NCBI GenBank assembly: GCA_903824045.1
Contig: CAIJVD010000026.1
Span: 1 to 64,000 of the forward strand
DNA from: an uncultured Chlorobiaceae bacterium
GTDB lineage: Bacteria; Bacteroidota; Chlorobiia; Chlorobiales; Chlorobiaceae
Direction: 5' to 3'
Length of the DNA stretch: 64,000 nucleotides
The notes beneath the pieces are model-generated. The model was not told where the DNA came from. It searched no databases and was given only the letters and a program-made list of their open reading frames with translations. This document shows positions 19,621-28,267 of the stretch, piece by piece. How positions within the stretch are numbered: the first letter of the stretch is position 1; the number at the start of each line of letters is the position of its first letter. Position numbers and translations under genes: made by a program.

Positions 19621-22215
19621 ATGCAAGGTGTCGAACAGGGATCATCTATGAGGAGATCTCTTCCAACGGAGGAGTTTTCAGGCCTTTCTGAAGCCGAGGC
19701 CGCTCGGCGCATTCTGCAGGAGGGGTATAACGAACTTCCCGGGGCCTCCCGACGAGGGATAGTTGCCCTTGCTTTCGGCATACTCCGCGAGCCGATGTTT
19801 CTCTTGCTGGTTGTCTGCGGCGTTGTCTACCTGCTTTTGGGCGACATGCAGGAGTCGCTCATGCTGCTTGCTTTTGTCCTTTTTGTCATGTCGCTGACCC
19901 TCTACCAGGAGCGCAAGACGGAAACTGCGCTTGATGCCCTCAGAGAGCTCTCCAGTCCAAGAGCCTCTGTTGTGCGTGAGGGGATCGAGCGACGCATCCC
20001 TGGTCGTGAGCTTGCGCGGGATGATATTATTATCGTCAGTGAGGGAGATCGTGTCCCGGCCGATGCGGTGATTCTCTCCTGCCTGAATCTCTCGGTTGAC
20101 GAGTCCCTGCTGACGGGCGAATCGGTATCGGTCAGAAAGTCTGACGATGACTCCGCCGGAAGAGACCCGACTCCTGGAGGCGATGACCTTCCTTTTATTT
20201 TTTCCGGCACCATGGTTGTGGGGGGGCAGGGGATAGCCAGGGTTATGGCCACAGGTATCAATACCCGTATCGGTCTTATCGGAAAAGAGATAGAGTCTCT
20301 GAAGCCGGAGGTAACCCTTCTGCAGAAGGAGACTGCGCTCTGGGTACGGAAGCTTGCTATAGCAGGGATTCTGCTTTGTTTCCTGGTGATCATTTATTAC
20401 AGCCTTTCGCGGGGCGACTGGCTCAATGGACTGCTGGTAGGAGTGACCCTTGCCATGGCAACACTGCCAGAAGAGCTTCCGGTAGTGCTGACCATCTTTC
20501 TTGCCATGGGAGCGTGGCGTATAGCCAAAAATCAGGTGCTTACCCGCCGGATGCCTGCAGTTGAAACCCTCGGCTCCGCTACGGTACTCTGCGTCGACAA
20601 GACTGGCACCCTCACCATGAACCGGATGCGCGTCAGCAAGCTCTATGCATCGGGTGAGGTGATTGGCGTCGACAATCTCGCCCAAAACACTCTGCCTGAG
20701 CCCTGGCATGGAGTTGTCGAATTCAGCATTCTTGCCAGCCAGCTCGATCCTTTCGATCCAATGGAACAGGCTATCCGTCGAGTCGGCGATGATCACCTGA
20801 GCGACACCGAGCACATGCATGGTGACTGGGAGCTTGTGCATGAATATCCCCTTTCACGAGAGCTACTCTCCCTCTCCAGAGTCTGGAAATCCGACACTCT
20901 TGGGGAGTATGTCATTGCGGCAAAAGGTGCGCCTGAGGCGATTATCGATCTTTGCCATCTCGGTGAAGCGGATGTTAGTGAGCTTCTGGCCCAAATACGC
21001 CAGCTTGCTGATGAGGGGCTCCGAATTCTCGGGGTCGCCCGTGCATATTTCGGAAGCAGCGAGCTTCCTGACGCTCAGCATGATTTTATCTTTGAGTTTC
21101 TCGGCTTGATCGCGCTCAGCGATCCTGTTCGGCCATCAGTTCCGGCAGCTATACATGAGTGTTACAGCGCCGGTATCCGCATAGTGATGATCACCGGGGA
21201 TTATCCGGGTACAGCCTGTAATATTGCACGCCAGATAGGCCTTAATGAACCCGGAATATTTCTCACGGGCAGCGAGGTTGAGGTCATGGAGGAACGTGAA
21301 TTGGTGAAGCGAATCAGGGAGGTCAATATCTTTGCCCGAGTCGTTCCGGAGCAGAAGCTTCGTCTTGTTAATGCGCTCAAAGCAAACGGCGAGGTGGTTG
21401 CCATGACCGGAGATGGCGTTAATGATGCACCTGCCCTGAGGGCGGCAAACATAGGCATCGCGATGGGCGGGCGAGGAACCGATGTTGCCCGTGAGTCAGC
21501 AGCCCTCGTGCTTCTCGATGATGATTTCTCTTCGATTGTTCAGGCGATCAGGCTCGGGCGCAGGATTTTCGACAACATCAGGAAGGCCATCGCCTATATT
21601 TTTGCTATCCATGTCCCTATTGCCGGCATGTCGCTCATTCCAGTCCTTTTTAACTGGCCCCTTGTTCTCTTGCCTGCGCATATCGCGTTTCTTCAGCTTA
21701 TTATCGATCCGGCCTGCTCTATTATTTTTGAGGCCGAGCGAGAGGATCAGGATGTCATGAAACGGCCCCCTCGTTCACGAAAGGATGAGCTTTTCAGCAG
21801 GAGGACGGTCGTCTTGAGCCTCATTCAGGGTCTCGTCGTCCTTCTCTTTGTCTTTGCGGTATTCGCGTTCTCGATGTGGCGCGGAGACCCGGAAGAGGAG
21901 CGAAGGGCCCTGACCTTTACGACCCTGATGATCTCAAATCTTGGGCTTATCATGATCAACCGCTCCTGGAGCACGACCTCCGTTGCAATGCTCCGGTTTC
22001 CAAATGCGGCACTTTTTCCCGTGCTTGCCGGTGGCGTTGTTTTTCTCGGCGCCGTTCTCTATGTTCCGCTCCTGACCGGCCTCTTCAGGTTTGCATCCCT
22101 CCAAGGCCCCGACCTTCTCCTCTGCCTTTCGGCCGGCATCTGCAGTGTCGTCTGGTTCGACTTTATCAAGAGAACCGGGTTCATGCAGTTTACACTGAGA
22201 GGCAGAAGGCCCTGA
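19621..22215 (+). CDS. P-type cation-transporting ATPase (P2/calcium-ATPase-like)
   Basis: An 864-residue P-type ATPase with the N-terminal cation-ATPase domain, actuator motif LLTGES, phosphorylation motif DKTGTLTMNRM, MITGDYPGTA and hinge GDGVNDAPAL, and about ten membrane segments. M4 carries PEELP in place of the PEGLP of SERCA-type calcium pumps. The M6 motif reads QLIIDPA, keeping the Asp but with Gln where Ca2+ pumps usually have Asn. It is therefore a P2-type inner-membrane pump, with Ca2+, Mg2+ or another cation possible. An ATG at 19648 is an alternative start. A CDF-family transporter gene follows after 58 bases. Confidence 0.88.
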   Translation: MQGVEQGSSMRRSLPTEEFSGLSEAEAARRILQEGYNELPGASRRGIVALAFGILREPMFLLLVVCGVVYLLLGDMQESLMLLAFVLFVMSLTLYQERKTETALDALRELSSPRASVVREGIERRIPGRELARDDIIIVSEGDRVPADAVILSCLNLSVDESLLTGESVSVRKSDDDSAGRDPTPGGDDLPFIFSGTMVVGGQGIARVMATGINTRIGLIGKEIESLKPEVTLLQKETALWVRKLAIAGILLCFLVIIYYSLSRGDWLNGLLVGVTLAMATLPEELPVVLTIFLAMGAWRIAKNQVLTRRMPAVETLGSATVLCVDKTGTLTMNRMRVSKLYASGEVIGVDNLAQNTLPEPWHGVVEFSILASQLDPFDPMEQAIRRVGDDHLSDTEHMHGDWELVHEYPLSRELLSLSRVWKSDTLGEYVIAAKGAPEAIIDLCHLGEADVSELLAQIRQLADEGLRILGVARAYFGSSELPDAQHDFIFEFLGLIALSDPVRPSVPAAIHECYSAGIRIVMITGDYPGTACNIARQIGLNEPGIFLTGSEVEVMEERELVKRIREVNIFARVVPEQKLRLVNALKANGEVVAMTGDGVNDAPALRAANIGIAMGGRGTDVARESAALVLLDDDFSSIVQAIRLGRRIFDNIRKAIAYIFAIHVPIAGMSLIPVLFNWPLVLLPAHIAFLQLIIDPACSIIFEAEREDQDVMKRPPRSRKDELFSRRTVVLSLIQGLVVLLFVFAVFAFSMWRGDPEEERRALTFTTLMISNLGLIMINRSWSTTSVAMLRFPNAALFPVLAGGVVFLGAVLYVPLLTGLFRFASLQGPDLLLCLSAGICSVVWFDFIKRTGFMQFTLRGRRP

Positions 22216-22273
22216 ATCGGAGGAATTTTCTTATTATGAACCGAGCTGTTCGGGAAATTAATTCATCATCATC

Positions 22274-23269
22274 ATGACTGCCGCCAAGCAGAACTTCAGT
22301 TTTCAGAAAATCGTTGCAGCTACGGGTGTTGTGCTCTTTGTCGTCAAGCTGGCGGCGTGGTATCTTACGGGCTCGGTTGCCATTCTTACTGACGCCCTTG
22401 AAAGCACGGTGAACGTTACCAGCGCGTTTATAGGTCTTTACAGCCTCTATATCTCTGCAAAACCGAAAGACACCCGCCATCCCTATGGGCACGGGAAGGT
22501 GGAATTCATTTCTGCTGCCATTGAGGGGATGCTGATTTCCTGTGCCGGTCTTCTGATCATCTATGAGGCCGCCAGGAATCTTGGTGACCCGAAACCGGTC
22601 GGTCAGCTTGACTATGGCATTCTTCTGATTACGGCAACAGCCATAGTCAACTACTTTGTGGGCGCTCTGGCAGTCAAAAAAGGGAAGAGGAACAACTCGC
22701 TGGCTCTGATTGCAAGCGGGAAGCACCTGCAGTCCGACACCTATTCAACCGTCGGTATCATTATCGGCCTCGTGCTTCTTTACCTCACCGGGATGGCATG
22801 GCTGGACAGTGTTGTCGCACTGGTATTTGCCTTTCTTATCCTCTACACTGGCTACAGGATTATCCGCGATTCGCTAAAGGGAATTATGGACGAAGTTGAT
22901 GAAGGGTTGCTGGAGGAGATGGTGCGCTTGCTGCAGGCAAGCCGTTCTGAAAACTGGATTGATCTCCATAACATGAGAGTGATCAAGTATGGCAGTACGC
23001 TGCATCTCGATTGCCATTTGACGGTTCCCTGGTATCTGGATGTTCATCAGTCACACGCTGAAATAGATACCCTGTCCCGTCTGATCAATGACCGGTTCGG
23101 GGGGAGCATCGAACTTTTCGTTCATACGGACGGATGTCTCGACTACTCCTGTGAAATCTGCCTGAAAAAAGAGTGCGCCAAGCGCAAGGCCCCTCTCATT
23201 CAGCCGGTCGCATGGAGTGTTGCCAACATCTCCGGCAATCACAAGCATCACGCCGAAAGGGCTCTCTAA
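22274..23269 (+). CDS. Cation diffusion facilitator (CDF) transporter with Cys-rich C-terminus
   Basis: A 331-residue inner-membrane transporter with six predicted membrane segments. The CDF site residues appear as VAILTDALEST (Asp40) in TM2 and SGKHLQSDTYS (His and Asp) in TM5, with the loop motif RHPYGHGKVEF. The cytoplasmic domain ends with an unusual cysteine cluster, CLDYSCEICLKKECAKR. CDF proteins export Zn2+, Fe2+, Mn2+, Cd2+ or Co2+; the specificity is not readable here, but the HxxxD pair in TM5 is the pattern of Zn/Cd-type members. It is convergent with the TPR lipoprotein gene, with five bases between the stops. Confidence 0.9.
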   Translation: MTAAKQNFSFQKIVAATGVVLFVVKLAAWYLTGSVAILTDALESTVNVTSAFIGLYSLYISAKPKDTRHPYGHGKVEFISAAIEGMLISCAGLLIIYEAARNLGDPKPVGQLDYGILLITATAIVNYFVGALAVKKGKRNNSLALIASGKHLQSDTYSTVGIIIGLVLLYLTGMAWLDSVVALVFAFLILYTGYRIIRDSLKGIMDEVDEGLLEEMVRLLQASRSENWIDLHNMRVIKYGSTLHLDCHLTVPWYLDVHQSHAEIDTLSRLINDRFGGSIELFVHTDGCLDYSCEICLKKECAKRKAPLIQPVAWSVANISGNHKHHAERAL

Positions 23270-23274
23270 GGCCC

Positions 23275-23685
23275 TCAGTTGTTGGCGGGGACCCTGGATG
23301 CCATAAGAGTTGCGGCAGCAAGTGCATCACTAATGGCGCCAGATATGTCACCCTCGGCATATCTGGCCGTAGCCCTGCCCCAGAACGCGGCTGAAGATTT
23401 GCTGTCGAGCTCTATGGCCTTTGTAAAATCTGCCATTGCCCCTTTGCGATCTCCTGCGGCATATTTTACGGCACCTCTTCCTGCATATGCAGCCCCTGAT
23501 TCGGGATTGGTCGCGATGCTTTTGCTGAACTCCCCGATCGATTGCTCTGTCAGGTTGCTGGTGATCTTTCCTCGCGCATCTGCGGCAATACTCCCGGGCT
23601 CAGCAGGGATATTGTTGCATGCAGAAACGCCGCCGACCGTAAAAGCCATAGCGGGTATGAGCAGAAGTCTTGTAAGCTTGTTCAT
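23275..23685 (-). CDS. Small TPR-containing lipoprotein
   Basis: A 136-residue protein with a lipoprotein signal peptide (LLLIPAMAFTVGG then lipobox VSAC, Cys at residue 23). It is followed by two to three tetratricopeptide repeats (AAYAGRGAVKYAAGDRKGAM and AAFWGRATARYAEGDISGAI). It is expected to be membrane-anchored in the periplasm and to act as a protein-interaction scaffold. It lies five bases downstream of the zinc-ribbon gene on the same strand. Function unknown. Confidence 0.8.
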   Translation of the reverse strand: MNKLTRLLLIPAMAFTVGGVSACNNIPAEPGSIAADARGKITSNLTEQSIGEFSKSIATNPESGAAYAGRGAVKYAAGDRKGAMADFTKAIELDSKSSAAFWGRATARYAEGDISGAISDALAAATLMASRVPANN

Positions 23686-23690
23686 CTGGT

Positions 23691-23993
23691 TTAGTCAAAT
23701 AATTCACCAAGAAACCCGAGAGGGCCCCCTTGCCGTCTCCTTTTTCCGGTCAAGGGATCGGTTGCATGGCGATGTGAGTCATCTCCATCGTCATGGTGGT
23801 CATGTCGTGAATGCTCTCTGCCGTAGTGCTCTTCACGACTATCCATGCGCGTTGGCGAAACCGTGCGCTCAATGATTTTATCGAGTTCCCCTTTGTCAAG
23901 CCATACCCCTCTGCATGACGGACAGTAATCGATTTCGATTCCCTGTCGTTCGGAAATAAGAAGATCGGTGGTGATGCATTCGGGACATTTCAT
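23691..23993 (-). CDS. zf-TFIIB-type zinc-ribbon protein with His/Asp-rich tail
   Basis: A 100-residue protein. The N-terminus is a zf-TFIIB domain with two CxxC knuckles (MKCPEC and YCPSCRGVWLDKGEL), the standard pattern of this small-protein family. The middle is strongly His/Asp-rich (EEHYGREHSRHDHHDDGDD), which would bind divalent metals. The C-terminus ends GPLGFLGELFD. It is co-directional with the TPR lipoprotein gene (five bases apart) and convergent with the CDF transporter, so a link with metal handling is possible but not shown. Confidence 0.82.
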   Translation of the reverse strand: MKCPECITTDLLISERQGIEIDYCPSCRGVWLDKGELDKIIERTVSPTRMDSREEHYGREHSRHDHHDDGDDSHRHATDPLTGKRRRQGGPLGFLGELFD

Positions 23994-24231
23994 GGTTCTC
24001 TCCTGTAGTTGTTGGTATAGTTCTCAGATTCAGTCGGTCATCATACTTGTGTTTACAGCGCGCACTTTATGGCAGGAAGGCCATCTTTCAACCAATACCG
24101 GAAGTTTCACCTTCAACGATAAACCTTCATTCCTTAAATGACGCTGAGTGCCGGCTTAAATGATGGTTAAAATCATCGGGCATCTAACCACCGGGGAGGT
24201 GGTTGCCAAGAGACGTCTGGAGCCGGGATTG

Positions 24232-25260
24232 CTATTTGGTTATGCGCGCTTTCAAGAGCAGCGGAAGATGATCGGAGTATCCGCCTCTGTAGAGCCGTTT
24301 CTCATAGGTTGGCCATGGCTTTTTGCCGGAAGGATCCATCATCCTTGAGAGGTGGAAACAGCTGAAATCGCCTTCGCGGAAGGTGAGTCCCTTGTTGTCG
24401 AGCATGCCTCTTGAGAGGAGTATCTGATCGATTCGCTGCCAGTGATTGTGAAAGAAGTAGCTCCCGATTCCGCTATAACCGCTCCAACAGTTGTAGAGAA
24501 GCCGGTTGGCGCCGGCTTTGGCTTTCTGTCGGTTGAATGAAGAGCCGAGAACCTCACTGAGGGAGCGGTTTTGGGGCTCATCGTTGAAATCTCCCATGAC
24601 AATGATATCGGCGCCTGGTGTTCGTACCTGAAGGCTGTCGATAATATGGCGGGCAACAGAGGCGGCAAGCAGCCGTTTCTGTTCGCTCCATGCACTATCA
24701 AAGGCGCGTGAGGGCCAGTGGTTAAGGATGACATGAAAGGGGTGGCCTTTGGCGGAGAACCCTGCGACCACGATCTTGCGGGTCAAGAGGCCTTGCGACT
24801 TGAGGCTGTAGGCTTTTGAACCGGAGGCGGTGATGGTGCCGGGGTTGAAGGCGAGCCCGATATCTATGCCACGGGGATCGGCTGTATCGTGGTAGATTAC
24901 TGAGTAGCTGACCCCTTTGAGCCCCTGGAGGGTATTCAGAAATACCGTGCGATTTTCAACCTCTGCAAAAGCCAGAATGTCCGGGTATTTGGCGTACTTC
25001 GGGTGGGCTTCAATGGCCGAGAGCAGATAACGGATGCGCATCTGTTTCAGAGCAAGTTTTTTCTCTGTCCAGTTCATGCTCCCGGAAGGTGTGAACTCCT
25101 CATCCCGGGTCACCGGGTCGTTGAGGGTGTCGAAGAGATTTTCGACGTTCCACCACATGAACAGCACTCGCTCACTCTGCGCAGTACCAGCTTCCAAATG
25201 AGCTGAAAATCCGCTCATGGCGATAAACAGAAGAAAAATGCAATGGAGCGTTTTTCGCAT
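24232..25260 (-). CDS. Secreted endonuclease/exonuclease/phosphatase (EEP) superfamily protein
   Basis: A 342-residue protein with a signal peptide (LHCIFLLFIAMSGFSAHLEA). The EEP fold motifs appear in order: FMWWNVENLFDTLND, DILAFAEVENR (metal-binding Glu), ILNHWPSR (His), IVMGDFNDEPQNRS (GDFND catalytic motif) and the final GGYSDHLPLLL (SDH). It is thus a metal-dependent phosphodiesterase or phosphatase acting outside the cytoplasm; substrates could be nucleic acid, lipid phosphate or inositol phosphate. The start is close to a Fur-box-like palindrome at 25286-25304, which suggests iron-responsive control and perhaps phosphate or nucleotide scavenging. Confidence 0.88.
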   Translation of the reverse strand: MRKTLHCIFLLFIAMSGFSAHLEAGTAQSERVLFMWWNVENLFDTLNDPVTRDEEFTPSGSMNWTEKKLALKQMRIRYLLSAIEAHPKYAKYPDILAFAEVENRTVFLNTLQGLKGVSYSVIYHDTADPRGIDIGLAFNPGTITASGSKAYSLKSQGLLTRKIVVAGFSAKGHPFHVILNHWPSRAFDSAWSEQKRLLAASVARHIIDSLQVRTPGADIIVMGDFNDEPQNRSLSEVLGSSFNRQKAKAGANRLLYNCWSGYSGIGSYFFHNHWQRIDQILLSRGMLDNKGLTFREGDFSCFHLSRMMDPSGKKPWPTYEKRLYRGGYSDHLPLLLKARITK

Positions 25261-25285
25261 GGGAGCATCCGATGGAAATTCTTTT

Positions 25286-25304
25286 CATTACGATAATCAT
25301 TATG
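25286..25304. promoter_or_regulatory. Fur-box-like operator
   Basis: The 19-mer CATTACGATAATCATTATG matches the classical Fur consensus GATAATGATAATCATTATC at 15 of 19 positions by direct comparison. It lies 26 bases upstream of the EEP gene start (minus strand) and 62 bases before the hypothetical gene at 25366 (plus), so it could serve either promoter. Confidence 0.5.
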
Positions 25305-25365
25305 TAACTTAATCGGGATTTTTCAGCTCAGAATATTTTTTTTACCCAACGATCCGGAAAGCCTT

Positions 25366-25779
25366 ATGGCCCATAAGAGTGATGTCAAGGAGAGGGCTAA
25401 AGATATCCTCGAAGAGACCCTTGACAGAGAGGCGGTTATTGTGCTTGCAAGAATATCTGAAGAGATGCAGCTGCTCTTTACGGCTCATCCCGAGCCCAGC
25501 ATGGAGGATGTCGAGAGGATTGTTACCGGCTTTTTCCTTGAGAACGGCAAGAGTGAGCAGTTCATCGATGACTGGATGAAGACCTCTGAAGAGTATACCG
25601 CCACAAGAGGACTGAGTATTTCAGATCGCCCGAAAGCCATGCTCTCCGATTTTGGCGTTTTCCGGTTCATGAGTTTTCTGAAGGACAAGGGGCTGACTGA
25701 TGAGCAGATTACCATTGTGCTGACCGGTGCGGTTCAGCAGGCGGCTTTTGATCATCGGGGCAGTCCGGATGAGGTATAG
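25366..25779 (+). CDS. Uncharacterised acidic helical protein
   Basis: A 137-residue soluble protein that I do not recognise. It has no signal peptide, no membrane segment and no cysteine. It is rich in Glu, Asp and Lys and looks mostly alpha-helical (RAKDILEETLDREAVIVLA; DVERIVTGFFLENGKSEQF; LTDEQITIVLTGAVQQAAF). Codon usage is like its neighbours. It is divergent from the EEP gene and lies 61 bases upstream of purC on the same strand. GGAAAG precedes the ATG by a few bases. It is probably a real, lineage-restricted gene. Confidence 0.6.
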   Translation: MAHKSDVKERAKDILEETLDREAVIVLARISEEMQLLFTAHPEPSMEDVERIVTGFFLENGKSEQFIDDWMKTSEEYTATRGLSISDRPKAMLSDFGVFRFMSFLKDKGLTDEQITIVLTGAVQQAAFDHRGSPDEV

Positions 25780-25840
25780 CATTTTTTGAAAGTTCCCGGC
25801 TCTTCTGTGGAAGGGTCGAATAAATATTAAAACGTTTATC

Positions 25841-26551
25841 ATGAAAAAGACGACACAGCTCTACGAAGGCAAAGCGAAAAAAGTTTTTCTGACCGATGAT
25901 GCAGATCTGGTGATACAGGAGTTCAAGGACGATGCTACAGCGTTCAACAACAAGAAAAAAGGGAGTATCGCAGAGAAGGGGGTAGTGAACAATGCCATTT
26001 CATGCAAGCTCTTCACCCTTCTTGAAGCTGCCGGCATCAGGACCCATTTGGTCGAGAAGCTCTCCCCGAGGGAGATGCTCTGCCGTCACCTCGATATCAT
26101 CAAGGTAGAGGTCGTTGTGCGTAACATTGCCGCCGGGTCGCTCGTCAAGCGTTACGGCTTTGTTGAGGGCACTCAGCTTGAAAAGCCCATTGTGGAGCTC
26201 TATCTGAAAAACGATGACCTTGACGATCCGTTGATGAACGAGTCCCATGCTGTTGCCCTCGGCGTAGCATCGCTCGAAGAGCTTGGCGTGCTGAAAAGCC
26301 GTGCAGAGGCTATCAATGGTGTTCTTAGAGGCTTTTTTGCCGAGAGGAAGCTCAAGCTTGTCGATTTCAAACTTGAGTTCGGTCGCAACAACAACGAGAT
26401 ACTTCTCGGAGACGAGATCAGCCCTGACACCTGCCGGTTCTGGGACCTCGATACAAACGAAAAGCTCGACAAGGACCGTTTCCGCTTCGATCTTGGCGGC
26501 GTTGAGGATGCATACAGCGAGGTTCAGCGACGGGTTCTCGGTCAGAACTGA
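25841..26551 (+). CDS. purC: Phosphoribosylaminoimidazole-succinocarboxamide synthase
   Basis: A 236-residue SAICAR synthetase of normal length with LYEGKAKKVF at the N-terminus (ATP-grasp-like nucleotide loop), VEVVVRNIAAGSLVKRYG and the signature LKLVDFKLEFG followed by LGDEISPDTCRFWD. It ligates aspartate to CAIR in de novo purine synthesis. It stands between the uncharacterised gene and dedA; a GC-rich inverted repeat (26558-26577) lies after the stop but lacks a T run. Confidence 0.97.
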   Translation: MKKTTQLYEGKAKKVFLTDDADLVIQEFKDDATAFNNKKKGSIAEKGVVNNAISCKLFTLLEAAGIRTHLVEKLSPREMLCRHLDIIKVEVVVRNIAAGSLVKRYGFVEGTQLEKPIVELYLKNDDLDDPLMNESHAVALGVASLEELGVLKSRAEAINGVLRGFFAERKLKLVDFKLEFGRNNNEILLGDEISPDTCRFWDLDTNEKLDKDRFRFDLGGVEDAYSEVQRRVLGQN

Positions 26552-26628
26552 CAGAAAGGGGCGGCTCCGCCCCGCCCCTCATTCCAACAGGGGAGAGGGG
26601 CGCCTTGTAACCTGCAAAGATATTTTTC

Positions 26629-27273
26629 ATGCTTGAATCTGCGATCGCCTGGCTGCAGCATGCTGATCCATTAGCGGTCTACGCATTTCTGTTTGCTATC
26701 GCATATCTCGAAAATGTCGTGCCGCCGATACCAGGAGATCTTCCTGTCGCATTTATCGGCTATCTGGTCTACGGAAGCAATATCACCTTTGCCGGTGCGG
26801 TTCTCTTCTCTTCCCTCGGCTCCTCCTCCGGCTTTATGACGGTCTTTTTCCTCAGCAGGATTCTTGGTCTCAAGCTCTATTCTGACGGAGCCTCTCCGGT
26901 TCAGCACACTTTCCATAAAAGCATTCACAAATTCTTTCCTCCATCCGACATGGAGCTGCTTCGCCAAAAGTTCGCAACGCATGGCTATCTGGCAGTTCTG
27001 GTTAACCGCTTTCTTTTCGGCTCAAGAGCGGTCATCTCCGTTATGGCGGGCCTGATGCATCTCAATGTTTTCAAGGTGCTCGCGGCTGCGCTATTGAGTT
27101 CGACGGCATGGAATGTGTTGCTGCTCTATGGCGGATTTCTGCTTGGCAGTAACTGGACGCATATTGGAGGGTATCTGGCTCTCTACAGCATTCCGGTAAC
27201 AATCGCGTTTGCGGTGCTGCTTGTTTTTTCGGTCTGGAAATTTATTCAGGAAAGAAAGCGGAAGCATGATTGA
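26629..27273 (+). CDS. DedA/VTT-domain membrane protein
   Basis: A 214-residue protein with four to five hydrophobic segments and the DedA pattern: AYLENVVPPIPGDLPVAF (glycine/proline re-entrant loop), FHKSIHKFFPPS, RFLFGSRAVISVMAGL (conserved FxxGxR) and SSTAWNVLLLYGGFLLG. Members are inner-membrane proteins; some move undecaprenyl phosphate or phospholipids, others affect proton motive force. The specific substrate is not readable here. Confidence 0.9.
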   Translation: MLESAIAWLQHADPLAVYAFLFAIAYLENVVPPIPGDLPVAFIGYLVYGSNITFAGAVLFSSLGSSSGFMTVFFLSRILGLKLYSDGASPVQHTFHKSIHKFFPPSDMELLRQKFATHGYLAVLVNRFLFGSRAVISVMAGLMHLNVFKVLAAALLSSTAWNVLLLYGGFLLGSNWTHIGGYLALYSIPVTIAFAVLLVFSVWKFIQERKRKHD

Positions 27274-27341
27274 GTTTTTTTTATTATTTATCGACGGCCC
27301 CGTTTCAATTCGTTAACTCCCATGAATCCTCTTGACCGGCT

Positions 27342-28253
27342 ATGGCAAATGATTTAAAGGTTTATCCTGCTGAAAGAAAAGGCGAGCTTCTCGCTCTTCA
27401 ATCAATTGAAGATCTCAAGGAGATGGCCCGTCAGGTCAGGCGGGATATCGTGCGCATGCTCTCGATGGCCAATTCCGGCCACACCGGAGGCTCTCTTGGT
27501 ATGGCCGATATTTTCACCGCACTCTATTTTCGTGTTCTGTCGCACAAGCCGCATGAGTTCTGGCACAATCATGACCAGGATATGGTCTTTCTCTCCAATG
27601 GCCATATTGCGCCGGTATGGTACAGCGTCCTTGCCCGTTCAGGCTATTTTTCGCTCAGTGAGCTCGGTTCACTGCGCCAGGTCAACTCCTACCTGCAGGG
27701 TCACCCGACCTCTGAGTCGAGACTGCCAGGCATAAGGATCGCGTCCGGCTCCCTCGGTCAGGGTCTCTCCGCCGCTGTTGGCGCAGCTCTTGGTCTCCGC
27801 ATTGACCGGAAAGAGGGCGATGTGTTCTGCCTTATGGGAGACGGAGAGTGCCAGGAGGGTCAGATCTGGGAGGCTGCAATGAGCGCAGCCCACTACGGTC
27901 TTGGAAATCTTATCGGTATTGTCGATTACAACAAGCTTCAGATTGACGGAGAGGTTGCCGACGTCATGGGTATAGAGCCATTTGCCGACAAATGGCGAGC
28001 TTTCGGGTGGGATGTCTATCACTGCGACGGCAATGATATTGAGGATTTTGTCGATACCGTGGAAAGCCTTCGTGACGGTGGCCCCCGAAGCGCACCCTCA
28101 GTCGTGCTTGCCGAGACGATTATGGGCAAAGGGGTCCACTTTTTTGAGGGAAGCATGCCCGACAAGAGCAACTGGCATGGAAAGCCTCCATCGAAGGATG
28201 ACGCAGAAAGGGCTCTCGCACTGCTCGGCGATACCGTATTCGGTGACTTTTAG
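27342..28253 (+). CDS. Transketolase, N-terminal subunit (TPP-PP domain)
   Basis: A 303-residue protein equal to the N-terminal half of transketolase. Visible are NSGHTGGSLGMADIFTALYF, SNGHIAPVWYSVLARSGYF, GSLGQGLSAAVGAALG and the thiamine diphosphate/Mg motif starting GDGECQEGQIWEAAMSA and ending VDYNKLQIDG. It needs the C-terminal half encoded at 14751-15734. The separation of the halves by 11.6 kb is unusual, since split transketolase genes are usually adjacent. It is followed by rsmD after 14 bases. Confidence 0.93.
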   Translation: MANDLKVYPAERKGELLALQSIEDLKEMARQVRRDIVRMLSMANSGHTGGSLGMADIFTALYFRVLSHKPHEFWHNHDQDMVFLSNGHIAPVWYSVLARSGYFSLSELGSLRQVNSYLQGHPTSESRLPGIRIASGSLGQGLSAAVGAALGLRIDRKEGDVFCLMGDGECQEGQIWEAAMSAAHYGLGNLIGIVDYNKLQIDGEVADVMGIEPFADKWRAFGWDVYHCDGNDIEDFVDTVESLRDGGPRSAPSVVLAETIMGKGVHFFEGSMPDKSNWHGKPPSKDDAERALALLGDTVFGDF

Positions 28254-28267
28254 GACGAAGGAGATCT

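Noticed and set aside
19678-20841. 387-codon minus-strand frame opposite the P-type ATPase
   Set aside because: Antisense to a gene with complete catalytic motifs; composition is that of a shadow.
24186-24204. Hairpin AACCACC-GGGGA-GGTGGTT downstream of the EEP gene
   Set aside because: A good 7-bp stem, but without a T run on the minus strand; not called a terminator.
24160-24348. 62-codon plus-strand frame near the EEP gene end
   Set aside because: Runs into the EEP coding region antisense and has no ribosome binding site or homology that I can see.
26558-26580. GC-rich inverted repeat after purC
   Set aside because: Stable hairpin but no T run; could be a stabilising element, not listed as a terminator.
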